Assembly (NCBI GenBank): GCA_016282315.1
Contig: JAEEKG010000037.1
Coordinates: forward strand, 1 to 49,682
Origin: Clostridiales bacterium
GTDB lineage: Bacteria; Bacillota; Clostridia; Oscillospirales; CAG-272
DNA length: 49,682 nucleotides
Reading direction: 5' to 3'
Shown here: positions 1 through 7,352 of the stretch, piece after piece
How positions within the stretch are numbered: position 1 is the stretch's first letter
Layout: each line of letters starts with the position of its first letter
Position numbers and translations under genes: made by a program
The notes under the pieces: model-generated
What the model was told of the DNA's origin: nothing
What the model saw: the letters and a program-made list of their open reading frames with translations, nothing else
Databases searched by the model: none

Positions 1-237
1 CACGACAATGACGGTCTTCACGACGAGCACCTGCTGCCTTTTACAGGCATTGCCAACTGGGACCTTGTGACAAGAGCGTTCAGCGAAGTTGGCTATGACA
101 AAGAAGATCAGAATCTGAGCCTTGAAGTATTTGCTCTTCCGAGCAAACTTCCAGATGCCCTGATTCAGCCTTACTACAACTTGTCTAACGCTGTCGGAAG
201 ATCACTGATAGACAAGATAGTAAACAAGGATTTCTGA
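1..237 (+). CDS. Sugar phosphate isomerase/epimerase-like TIM-barrel protein, C-terminal part
   Basis: The frame is open from the left edge and stops with TGA at 235-237, so only the last 78 residues are present. The opening residues HDNDGLHDEHLLPF followed by GIANWDLV match the pattern (HxxDNxGxxDxHLxPGxGxxxW) of xylose-isomerase-like/AP-endonuclease-2-type TIM barrels, where the His and Asp residues bind the catalytic metal. Such enzymes isomerise or epimerise sugars or sugar phosphates in the cytosol. The substrate cannot be told from the tail alone. A hairpin follows at 247-278 and trmO starts 62 bases downstream, so this is the last gene of its unit or is weakly linked to trmO. The family call is fairly secure, the reaction is not. 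Confidence 0.7.
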   Translation, partial: HDNDGLHDEHLLPFTGIANWDLVTRAFSEVGYDKEDQNLSLEVFALPSKLPDALIQPYYNLSNAVGRSLIDKIVNKDF

Positions 238-246
238 TTTTTACAA

Positions 247-278
247 AAACTACTCGGTCAACTATCACCGGGTAGTTT
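247..278 (+). terminator. Hairpin after the sugar isomerase-like gene
   Basis: AAACTACTCGGT (247-258) pairs with ACCGGGTAGTTT (267-278) apart from one T-G wobble, with an 8-base loop. Only a short TTT lies at the 3' edge, so it could be a weak intrinsic terminator or a processing hairpin before trmO. Confidence 0.45.
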
Positions 279-299
279 GTGCTATAGAAAGGACAACAT

Positions 300-962
300 A
301 TGGAAATACTGCCCATCGCACATATAGAGAATGGTTTTGAAGAGCTGTTCGGGATTCCCAGACAAAGCGGAATAGCCGAGAGTGTAGTTTCAAGAATAGT
401 TTTCGAAAAAGAATACAGCGATATTAACGCATTCAGAGAATTGGATTCTTTTTCTCATATATGGCTGATCTGGGAGTTCAACCTTGCTGACAAAAAAGAG
501 TGGTCTCCTACGGTCAGACCCCCAAAACTCGGCGGAAACAAAAGGGTCGGCGTATTTGCCAGCAGATCTCCATACAGACCTAACAAATTGGGTCTCTCAT
601 CTGTAAAAATCCTTAAGACGGCGATGGAAGAAAACAACTTTGTAATCTATGTAACAGGGGCAGATCTGGCTGACAAAACCCCAATATTTGACATCAAGCC
701 CTATGTTGTGTATTCTGACTGCCATCCGGATGCCATGACAGGCTTTTCCCTTGACCCTAAAAATGCTGAATATTCTGTTGTTTTCAGTTCAGACGCAAAA
801 GCGGATGAAGAATTGAAAAAAGAGCTGACCGAATTGCTGCAACTCGACCCAAGACCAGGGTACAAAGGCGAAGACAACAACGAGTATAAAATGAAGTACA
901 AGGGGCACGACATAAGCTTTTCAGTTAATGGAAAAGTAATAAATGTATTAACAATTTGTTAA
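300..962 (+). CDS. trmO: tRNA (N6-threonylcarbamoyladenosine37-N6)-methyltransferase TrmO
   Basis: TrmO (YaeB/TsaA family) uses S-adenosylmethionine to methylate N6 of t6A37 in tRNAs reading ACN codons, which helps decoding. The 220-aa protein has the family landmarks: FGIPRQSG near residue 18, SHIWLIWEFN around 52-61, the SAM-binding stretch VFASRSPYRPNKLGLS around residues 85-100, and PIFDIKPYV around 128-136. Length fits the family, which is usually 200-240 aa including a C-terminal extension. The ATG at 300 has AAAGGA nine bases upstream. The stop codon lies inside a short TTAACAA/TTGTTAA palindrome followed by T-rich sequence. Neighbouring genes are not functionally linked to tRNA modification. 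Confidence 0.9.
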   Translation: MEILPIAHIENGFEELFGIPRQSGIAESVVSRIVFEKEYSDINAFRELDSFSHIWLIWEFNLADKKEWSPTVRPPKLGGNKRVGVFASRSPYRPNKLGLSSVKILKTAMEENNFVIYVTGADLADKTPIFDIKPYVVYSDCHPDAMTGFSLDPKNAEYSVVFSSDAKADEELKKELTELLQLDPRPGYKGEDNNEYKMKYKGHDISFSVNGKVINVLTIC

Positions 963-999
963 TTTTACGTTTTTTATATATTTTTATGAAACTTTGTTG

Positions 1000-1005
1000 T
1001 ATAAT
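1000..1005 (+). promoter_or_regulatory. -10 box of the tldD-tldE promoter
   Basis: A perfect TATAAT sits 31 bases before the tldD ATG in a very AT-rich gap. No convincing -35 box is present at 16-18 bp spacing (the sequence there is TATATT), so the promoter call rests on the -10 box alone. Confidence 0.5.
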
Positions 1006-1036
1006 TATGCAGCAATAAAATTGAAAGGAAACAATT

Positions 1037-2431
1037 ATGATAGTATCTAAAACACTGGCTGCAGCAGTTATGAAAGAAGCACTCATGACAGGTGCTGACT
1101 TTGCTGAATTGTATGCACAGGACAAAAAGTCACACGCTATATCTATCTCACATAAAAGAGTTGACACTCTCAAGACAAATGTAACTTATGGCGCAGGAAT
1201 CAGAATAATCCAGGGAGACAAAGTCATTTACGGATACACTTCAGATCTTTCCAAGTCTTCCCTATTGAAACTTGCAAATGAGCTCGCTCAGTCATTTGAC
1301 GGCAAAACTCCGACTGAGCCCAAACCTCTTGTAAAAGTGAGAAATCCCGGAAAGAACAAACCAAAGATTTATCACGACCAGATGACAGATGAAGAAAAAA
1401 TAGCCCAGCTCAGAAAAGCTGAAAAAGTGATGTACGAATACTCTGAATATATTGTAAACGCATCATGCAGCCTGAGCGAAACCGATGAGGTTGTTGAAAT
1501 CTACAACTCCAAGGGCAGATTCGTAACTGACACAAGAATCAGAACCAGACTCGGCATTGCTGCATATGCAGGAAAAGACGGACAGTTCCAGACCGGTTCT
1601 GAAAGACCGGGCGGTCAGTACGGCGATGAAATTTTCCAGATGCACGATGTTGAAAAGCTCGGCAAGAAGGCAGCTAAGTGTGCTGTTGACCTGCTCGATG
1701 CACCTGAATGCCCATCAGGCAAAATGACCGTTATAATAGGCAACGAATTCGGCGGAGTTTTGTTCCACGAAGCATGCGGACACCCGCTTGAAGCAAACGG
1801 TATTTCACACGATGAATCAGTCTTCTGCGGCAAACTCGGTCAGAAGATAGCATCTGACATAGTTTCAGCTGTCGATGACGGAACAATCGAAAACGGTTGG
1901 GGATCATCCAACTTTGATGATGAAGGCAATCCTACAACAAGGAATCAGCTCATCAAAGACGGCGTACTCGTAGGATACATGGTAGATGACTACAACGGCA
2001 AGAGAATAAACATGCCCTCTACAGGCGCCTGCAGACGTCAGTCATACAAATACTGCCCTACTACAAGAATGACAAACACATTCATTGAAAACGGCAAGAG
2101 CACTCCGGAAGAAATAATCAAAGCTACAAAGTTCGGTTTGTACTGCGTTTCATTCAACGGCGGTTCCGTTGATCCAACTACAGACAAATTCAACTTCACA
2201 GCTTCAGAAGCATACATTGTCAAGGACGGCAAGATAGACCATATGGTAAAAGGTGCGTCCCTCATAGGATTCGGTTACGAAGTACTGATGAACATTGATA
2301 TGGTCGGCAACGACTCAGCAAGAGGCCAGGGCATGTGCGGTTCTTCTTCAGGCTCAATTGAAGCAGATGTCGGCCAGCCAACACTGAGAGTTCAGAACAT
2401 GACAGTCGGCGGAAAAGGAGAAAGAATATGA
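1037..2431 (+). CDS. tldD: TldD-type metalloprotease subunit
   Basis: TldD and TldE form a heterodimeric zinc protease that trims unfolded peptides and in some bacteria matures peptide antibiotics or degrades antitoxins. The 464-aa protein has the TldD active-site motif HEACGH at residues 244-249, within EFGGVLFHEACGHPLEA, and the late MCGSSSG stretch near the C terminus that corresponds to the conserved metal-binding Cys region. Length is typical. GAAAGGA lies nine bases before the ATG. The gene overlaps tldE by four bases (ATGA), which indicates translational coupling. No precursor peptide or toxin-antitoxin pair is visible next to it, so a housekeeping peptidase role is the simplest reading. 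Confidence 0.92.
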   Translation: MIVSKTLAAAVMKEALMTGADFAELYAQDKKSHAISISHKRVDTLKTNVTYGAGIRIIQGDKVIYGYTSDLSKSSLLKLANELAQSFDGKTPTEPKPLVKVRNPGKNKPKIYHDQMTDEEKIAQLRKAEKVMYEYSEYIVNASCSLSETDEVVEIYNSKGRFVTDTRIRTRLGIAAYAGKDGQFQTGSERPGGQYGDEIFQMHDVEKLGKKAAKCAVDLLDAPECPSGKMTVIIGNEFGGVLFHEACGHPLEANGISHDESVFCGKLGQKIASDIVSAVDDGTIENGWGSSNFDDEGNPTTRNQLIKDGVLVGYMVDDYNGKRINMPSTGACRRQSYKYCPTTRMTNTFIENGKSTPEEIIKATKFGLYCVSFNGGSVDPTTDKFNFTASEAYIVKDGKIDHMVKGASLIGFGYEVLMNIDMVGNDSARGQGMCGSSSGSIEADVGQPTLRVQNMTVGGKGERI

Positions 2432-3747
2432 ACTTAAACAAATTATTCGAAGCAGCTAAAAAAGCAGGAATTGATCCTTTTGAGATTTCTTACGGTTCAT
2501 CAAAATCCCTGTCTGCAGATATATACAATGACACTCTTGAGCAATATGCATCAAGTAATGACTGCAGCTTCACAGCCAGAGGAATATATCAGGGCAAACT
2601 CGGTTCCTTCTCTTCTGACAAAGTTGACCCAAGCGTAGCTGATGTAATGGTAGAATCCATCATTCAGTCAGCTAAATACGGTCTTGACGGAAATCCTGAA
2701 TTCTTTATTGAAAAAGGTCAGAAATATAAAAAAGTAAACACATATTCCAAATCAGCTGATGAATATCCGGGCAAATGCATGATTGATGTTTCTTTGGATA
2801 TATCCAAAAAAATCCGTGCTTATGACAAGAGAATCCAGATAGCTGAAGTAGGAATGTCCAAGTCTGTTTCAGAGGGCATATTTGCAAACTCCAAAGGTCT
2901 GAAACTCAAAGACAAATCAAGTTATATGGTTATATGGGCATCAACAAAGATTGTTGACGGACAAGATGTTGAAACAGAATTCGAAGTAAAACTTCTTTCG
3001 AACCCTGAAGAACTCAATGCCGATGCATTCGCAAAAGAATTAGCTGAGAAAACAGTTTCAAAACTCGGAGCTGCTCCTATAAAATCCGGAAAATACAATG
3101 TGGTATTTGCTCAGTCATGTGTTGCAAATCTTTTGAGACCTCTTCTCGGACAATTATCTTCATTCTCAGTAAGCCAGCACTTGTCTCTGTTTGAAAACAA
3201 ACTCGGACAGCAGCTTCTCTCTTCAAAGCTTACAATCACGGAAAATCCTTATACAAAGACTCCGTTTGCAAGCAGCTACGACAGAGAGGGTATGCCCAGA
3301 CAAAAGAAAGTTCTTGTCAACAAGGGCAAAGTATCTACATATCTGTACGATCTCGAAATGGCAAAGAAAGACGGAACAGCCTCAACAGGTAACGCTTCAT
3401 TCATCGGTGGTTCAATAAGACCGGGTCTTGGCTTTGTCGAAGTAAAACCGGGAAAGAAATCTTTTGATGAACTTGTAAGTCTTGTCGGAAACGGTGTTTA
3501 TATAGACTCACTTGAAGGTATAGGAACAGGTTACAACACTCAATCGGGTGACTATTCCCTTCAGGCTAACGGATATCTCATCGAGAACGGAAAAATTACA
3601 AAACCCGTTACGCTTATAACCGTAGCAGGAAATGTATTAAAAGACTTTGGCAAGATAATTGCAGTAGGCTCAGATGTAAAACTCCTTACAGGAGCTATTC
3701 AGACTCCTTCAATTGCAATTAAAAAGCTTTCAGTTTCAGGAATCTGA
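2428..3747 (+). CDS. tldE: TldE/PmbA-type metalloprotease partner subunit
   Basis: TldE (PmbA) is the partner of TldD. It shares the fold but lacks the zinc-binding HExxxH motif, and no such motif is seen here. Family features include the TARGIYQGKLGSFSSD region near residue 50, the C-terminal glycine-rich part YIDSLEGIGTGYNTQSGDYS, which resembles the ending of PmbA proteins, and the matching length of 439 aa. Its start overlaps the tldD stop as ATGA and the AAAAGGAG ribosome binding site lies within the end of tldD, so the two subunits should be made in equal amounts. A strong terminator follows at 3764-3800. Confidence 0.9.
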   Translation: MNLNKLFEAAKKAGIDPFEISYGSSKSLSADIYNDTLEQYASSNDCSFTARGIYQGKLGSFSSDKVDPSVADVMVESIIQSAKYGLDGNPEFFIEKGQKYKKVNTYSKSADEYPGKCMIDVSLDISKKIRAYDKRIQIAEVGMSKSVSEGIFANSKGLKLKDKSSYMVIWASTKIVDGQDVETEFEVKLLSNPEELNADAFAKELAEKTVSKLGAAPIKSGKYNVVFAQSCVANLLRPLLGQLSSFSVSQHLSLFENKLGQQLLSSKLTITENPYTKTPFASSYDREGMPRQKKVLVNKGKVSTYLYDLEMAKKDGTASTGNASFIGGSIRPGLGFVEVKPGKKSFDELVSLVGNGVYIDSLEGIGTGYNTQSGDYSLQANGYLIENGKITKPVTLITVAGNVLKDFGKIIAVGSDVKLLTGAIQTPSIAIKKLSVSGI

Positions 3748-3763
3748 TTTCACAAAAAATATA

Positions 3764-3800
3764 ACGAGTAGATGTGTATTGCGTCTACTCGTTTTGTTTT
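3764..3800 (+). terminator. Intrinsic terminator of tldD-tldE
   Basis: ACGAGTAGA (3764-3772) pairs perfectly with TCTACTCGT (3784-3792), and TTTTGTTTT follows. The convergent sirtuin gene ends at 3832, so the hairpin may also protect that side, although the left arm is preceded by A-rich rather than strongly T-rich complement. Confidence 0.85.
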
Positions 3801-3831
3801 ATCTAGGCAAAAATTTGTATAAAAAGAAGAA

Positions 3832-4575
3832 TTACACGTGAAGTTGTGAAAAGACTTGTCCAATAGGCATATTTATCTCAAGATCATTATTTGGATCAAG
3901 ATTATATCTTATGTGCTCTTTGTTGATTATGACTATATGCTTACCTCTGAAATATCCCACATACGAAGCAGCTGGATATACTGTAAGTGATGTTCCTCCG
4001 ATTATGAGGACTTCGGCTTCACTTATTGCATATATGGACTTTTCTACTGCTTTGTACGGCAATTGCTCTTCGTATAGCGTGACATCGCACCTTACCATTC
4101 CTCCGCAAGTGCATCTTGGAATCGGCTCTTTTGAATCGAATATGTAGTCTGAGCCATATTCTTTTCCGCATTTAGAGCAATAGTTTCTCAGGGTAGTTCC
4201 ATGTATTTCATATACCCTTTTACTACCCGCTTTCTGATGCAGCCCATCTATGTTCTGAGTAACAATGGCTCTCAACTTCCCTTTTTCTTCCAATTTGGCA
4301 AGAAACTTGTGGGCATTATTCGGCTCGATGTTTCTTGTGTCCATTTTTTGTCTGTAGAATTCGAAAAAAACTTTAGGTTCATTCACAAGACAGCTGTGGC
4401 TCAGCAAATACTCGGGCCTGTATTGATCAAATCTCACATCGTGCTGATTGTACAGTCCATCCTTGCTCCGAAAGTCCGGAACACCGCTTTCGGTTGAAAC
4501 ACCCGCACCACCGAAAAAGACTATGTCATCTGAAGAGTCTATTATTTCCTGTAATCTTTTGATTGAGTCCTGCAT
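3832..4575 (-). CDS. cobB: NAD-dependent protein deacylase, sirtuin (Sir2/CobB family)
   Basis: Sirtuins remove acetyl or other acyl groups from lysines using NAD+. In this 247-aa protein the NAD-binding motif GAGVSTESGVPDFRS spans about 23-37, QNIDGLH is at 107-113, the catalytic histidine is H125 in HGT, and GTSLTVYPA near 195 closes the NAD pocket. Four cysteines for zinc are C133, C136, C155 and C157. The second pair is C-x-C instead of the more common C-x2-C, a variant also known in other Gram-positive sirtuins. The ATG is preceded by AGAGGGG. The gene is divergent from the lyase-like gene at 4739. Whether it is a deacetylase or a desuccinylase cannot be seen. Confidence 0.9.
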   Translation of the reverse strand: MQDSIKRLQEIIDSSDDIVFFGGAGVSTESGVPDFRSKDGLYNQHDVRFDQYRPEYLLSHSCLVNEPKVFFEFYRQKMDTRNIEPNNAHKFLAKLEEKGKLRAIVTQNIDGLHQKAGSKRVYEIHGTTLRNYCSKCGKEYGSDYIFDSKEPIPRCTCGGMVRCDVTLYEEQLPYKAVEKSIYAISEAEVLIIGGTSLTVYPAASYVGYFRGKHIVIINKEHIRYNLDPNNDLEINMPIGQVFSQLHV

Positions 4576-4676
4576 ATTCTTCCCCTCTGTTCATTCATTC
4601 CAAGGATATTTTACACCCTTTTTCGGGCAAAAGATAGAATTGGTTGAAAATATGTTAAATAAATCTAAAATCAATG

Positions 4677-4705
4677 TTGAATAAAAATTTTTCTTATGCT
4701 ATAAT
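4677..4705 (+). promoter_or_regulatory. Sigma-70-type promoter of the lyase-like gene
   Basis: TTGAAT (4677-4682) and TATAAT (4700-4705) are separated by exactly 17 bp. Transcription would start near 4712, which rules out the upstream GTG at 4709 as a start codon and supports the ATG at 4739. Confidence 0.8.
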
Positions 4706-4738
4706 TCCGTGAATTTTGACAAAGGTGGATTTAATATC

Positions 4739-6457
4739 ATGTTAGATCACTATGAAGCAGCCAGAAAGTGCCTTGACAGTTGCGTAAAAGGATTCGTAAG
4801 CGAAATGAATTATGACAATCCAAACGCATATAATTATCTGACTTTTTCTCCTCTGGTTGCAATTACACATGACAGTCACATAGACAAGAACATCATCACA
4901 AACAGTGCAGCTATTCTTTGGAGTTTGTACTATATAGAAGACTTAGAGTACTACAAAAATGAAGACTGCCTCAAGAAAGCATTGCAGGTTTTTAAAGAAG
5001 TATATGGTGCAATGTATTCCGATGGTACATTTGATAACTATATAACAAACTTCCATGATCCGGCGCATTCAGGTTTTGTCATAGAAGGAGCCGCTGAAAT
5101 ACTCGAATTCTGCTACAGCAGGATGGGTAACACTCCAATCGAGCTTGAACTCAAGGAATTAACGCTGGACTATGTCAATAAACTAGCTCATGCAATATGT
5201 AATTTTGGCTTCCACACGCCAAACCACAGATGGGTACAATGTGCTGCTCTTTCGTTTGCTTACAAGTATCTTAAATGCCCTGAGTTCTTAGAGAGAATCA
5301 ACAAATTCTTTGCTGAGGGCATAGATTGTGATGAAAACGGCGAATACACTGAGAGATCAGCCGGAAACTACAGCAGGATCTGCGACTGTTCATTCATGAT
5401 GTATTCTCATTTTTCAAACACAACAGATAAATATGAATATGTCAGAAGAAACTTAAATCTCGTCCTCAGTTATATCGAACCGGATAATACAATCATGTCT
5501 TTGAATTCAACAAGACAGGATGTGGGCTTCAACTCAAACATAAGCATATACTACAAGGAATTCCTTGAACTCGCAATAATAGATGAAAATCCTTACTATG
5601 CCTGGATGTGCGATGAAATTGTGAGAAACAACAATGGTCTGTCGTCAACCTATCTTTCTTATTATATGCTCGCAAACTCGCCTGAATATATTGAAAAAAT
5701 GCGCAGGATTGATTCTAAACCTATACCTAAAGACAGATCAAGATTCTTGCCCGAAAGCCTCATATACAGAAAATACATTCCAAAGTGGAATGCAACATGT
5801 TCTGTGATTGGCGGACCATTGACACCATACTTTTTCAAGCTCCAGTTCGGAAAGCACAGAGTGTTCGGAAGAATTGCAAGTTCTTTCTTTGGTGAACCTC
5901 ACAGCAAATTCCGTCCGCAAACATTAGAGGAAAACCCTGATGGCTCATTTACTCTTACTTCAGTGGAATCACAAGGATACAGAACCCCACTAGAAGAGCC
6001 TCAAGGAACCCCTTATTGGAGACATATGGACCATTCCAAACGTGAATGGACAAATATACAAACATTAATCCGTAAAACCACCTTCCGTTTCGAAGAAGAT
6101 GAAATAGTCATAGATGTATCTGCTGAAAAAACAGATAATGTTCCATGCAAATTGGAATTTGTGTTTGTTCCTGAACCAAATGCATTCTTTTTGTCAGACG
6201 ATATAGACATAGGATTAAAAGCAGGATACTATATTGTGGGAACACACGAGTTCAAGGTTATTTACGGAATAAGCGAGCCCTGCATTTCCATTTCAGGATG
6301 CAAATACGAGCACAGATATGCAGAAACAATGAAAGGGTCAGAACCTTATGACGGAAAAACTTTTGTTGTTGCATCAACTTTCCTCTCTCCTTCTCAATAT
6401 CAGGTGAGAATTAAATTCCACAAAGTACCTCTTCACGACTGGTCAAAAGAAAATTAA
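4739..6457 (+). CDS. Putative alpha/alpha-toroid polysaccharide lyase-like or heparinase-like protein
   Basis: I do not recognise a precise family. The start is taken at ATG 4739 (572 aa) because AAAGGTGG lies ten bases upstream and a promoter -10 box ends at 4705. There is no signal peptide, so the protein is probably cytosolic. The N-terminal two thirds are helical and rich in aromatic residues, with motifs such as FHTPNHRWVQ near 165 and TERSAGNYSRICD near 210. This Asn-His-Arg and Tyr-Arg pattern is what alpha/alpha-toroid uronate lyases and heparinase II/III relatives show. The last third looks like a beta-sandwich. A cytosolic enzyme acting on imported uronate-containing oligosaccharides is an inference; an unsaturated glucuronyl hydrolase-like role is also possible. 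Confidence 0.45.
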   Translation: MLDHYEAARKCLDSCVKGFVSEMNYDNPNAYNYLTFSPLVAITHDSHIDKNIITNSAAILWSLYYIEDLEYYKNEDCLKKALQVFKEVYGAMYSDGTFDNYITNFHDPAHSGFVIEGAAEILEFCYSRMGNTPIELELKELTLDYVNKLAHAICNFGFHTPNHRWVQCAALSFAYKYLKCPEFLERINKFFAEGIDCDENGEYTERSAGNYSRICDCSFMMYSHFSNTTDKYEYVRRNLNLVLSYIEPDNTIMSLNSTRQDVGFNSNISIYYKEFLELAIIDENPYYAWMCDEIVRNNNGLSSTYLSYYMLANSPEYIEKMRRIDSKPIPKDRSRFLPESLIYRKYIPKWNATCSVIGGPLTPYFFKLQFGKHRVFGRIASSFFGEPHSKFRPQTLEENPDGSFTLTSVESQGYRTPLEEPQGTPYWRHMDHSKREWTNIQTLIRKTTFRFEEDEIVIDVSAEKTDNVPCKLEFVFVPEPNAFFLSDDIDIGLKAGYYIVGTHEFKVIYGISEPCISISGCKYEHRYAETMKGSEPYDGKTFVVASTFLSPSQYQVRIKFHKVPLHDWSKEN

Positions 6458-6470
6458 AAAAATTAACTAT

Positions 6471-6517
6471 CGAGTGTGACATTAACTGCAATAGTGCCAC
6501 ACTCGATTTTGTTTTAC
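6471..6517 (+). terminator. Intrinsic terminator of the lyase-like gene
   Basis: ATCGAGTGTG (6471-6480) pairs perfectly with CACACTCGAT (6500-6509), followed by TTTGTTTT. It ends the lyase-like transcription unit 14 bases after the stop codon. Confidence 0.85.
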
Positions 6518-6541
6518 CCTAAAAAAACACGGTATATTGCC

Positions 6542-6609
6542 CCGTTTTGTTTGCGTTTTTCACATAAAATGCCCGTTTTGTTGATTTTCACCGTTTTGAG
6601 AGTTAATAT
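6542..6609 (+). promoter_or_regulatory. Promoter with three CCGTTTTG repeats upstream of the lipoprotein gene
   Basis: A promoter is suggested by TTGATT (6581-6586) and TAATAT (6604-6609) with 17 bp between them. CCGTTTTG occurs at 6542-6549, 6573-6580 and 6591-6598. The third copy lies inside the promoter spacer and the second abuts the -35 box, as expected for a regulator binding site. The repeat sites are seen directly; an operator function is inferred. Confidence 0.45.
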
Positions 6610-6641
6610 GTGATCAATGAATACGAAGGAGGTTTTTACGA

Positions 6642-7118
6642 ATGAAACGAATTATCTGTTTATTTTTTGTTTTCTGTCTTTCATTGTGCTTAATTTCCTG
6701 TACGGGACAGAATGCAGAAAACCATTACTACCAAAATGGCTATCTCAAGTGTAATGAGATGCAACTTTACACTGATGTCGAACAGTTTTACATGTCTTCA
6801 TCCATGCTTTCTTCTATAAGGGCAAACATACAAAATAAGGAGTATGGAAATAGGATTCTCTCTGCTATTGGAAATGTTAGGGCTGTAAAAATTGATTGGA
6901 ATGATGAATTGATAGACAACGACAAACTACAACAAGTATTTGTCAATGGAATACAGATTAATTTTTCTGAATTTGCTCTTTTCATCGGGACCGATGGAAC
7001 AGTCGTTTTGCGGGATTCAGATTGCGCATATATAACTGAGAGTTTTGCTGTCGATTACAATGCGATTAAAAATATGTGCAAAGAAATTGCAACAAAATCT
7101 GATCAATTGTTTTACTGA
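6642..7118 (+). CDS. Hypothetical lipoprotein
   Basis: The 158-aa product begins with a typical lipoprotein signal: basic MKR, a hydrophobic stretch and the lipobox LISC with Cys20, so the mature protein of about 139 aa should be lipid-anchored on the outer face of the membrane. AAGGAGG lies nine bases before the ATG. The mature part has no motif that I recognise. It contains a stretch with a single FIGTDGTVVLRDSD beta-like segment near residue 115. It has its own promoter and a strong terminator at 7140-7190, so it is monocistronic. Function unknown. Confidence 0.75.
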   Translation: MKRIICLFFVFCLSLCLISCTGQNAENHYYQNGYLKCNEMQLYTDVEQFYMSSSMLSSIRANIQNKEYGNRILSAIGNVRAVKIDWNDELIDNDKLQQVFVNGIQINFSEFALFIGTDGTVVLRDSDCAYITESFAVDYNAIKNMCKEIATKSDQLFY

Positions 7119-7139
7119 AAAACTTACAACAAAAAAATC

Positions 7140-7190
7140 GAGTATGATATCACAAACCATTCTTGTGGCATCATACTCTTTCTTTTTTCT
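7140..7190 (+). terminator. Intrinsic terminator of the lipoprotein gene
   Basis: GAGTATGAT (7140-7148) pairs with ATCATACTC (7170-7178). An inner stem CACAA/TTGTG extends the hairpin, and TTTCTTTTTTCTTC follows. Because the 5' side is preceded by AAAAAAA, it could also work in the reverse direction. Confidence 0.85.
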
Positions 7191-7209
7191 TCATTTTATG
7201 TAAAAAAAT

Positions 7210-7278
7210 AATTTGTTCATCAATTTGTTCATTAATTTGTTCATTTCCTTTGAAAACGTGAACAAATCGTGATACACT
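7210..7278 (+). promoter_or_regulatory. Promoter with iteron-like operator (three direct plus one inverted repeat)
   Basis: AATTTGTTCAT occurs three times with a 12-bp period (7210-7220, 7222-7232, 7234-7244). An inverted copy, GTGAACAAAT, lies at 7258-7267. A promoter is formed by TTGAAA (7250-7255) and TACACT (7273-7278) with a 17-bp spacer, and the inverted copy lies inside that spacer. Binding at these repeats would block RNA polymerase, so autorepression by the downstream AlbA_2 protein is the likely but unproven reading. Transcription would start near 7285, downstream of the GTG at 7269. Confidence 0.65.
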
Positions 7279-7352
7279 ATCTGCAGCAAACAATTCTTTA
7301 CAGATACAAGTGGCGTTTCCAACCACTATACTATCTGAGAACCGAGGCTTCA

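Noticed and set aside
1037-3747. tldD-tldE as part of a peptide-antibiotic maturation cluster
   Set aside because: No precursor peptide, transporter or immunity gene is found next to the pair.
7269-7352. N-terminal extension of the first AlbA_2 protein from GTG 7269
   Set aside because: It would begin before the predicted transcription start (-10 box ends at 7278), and it is not needed for the AlbA_2 domain.
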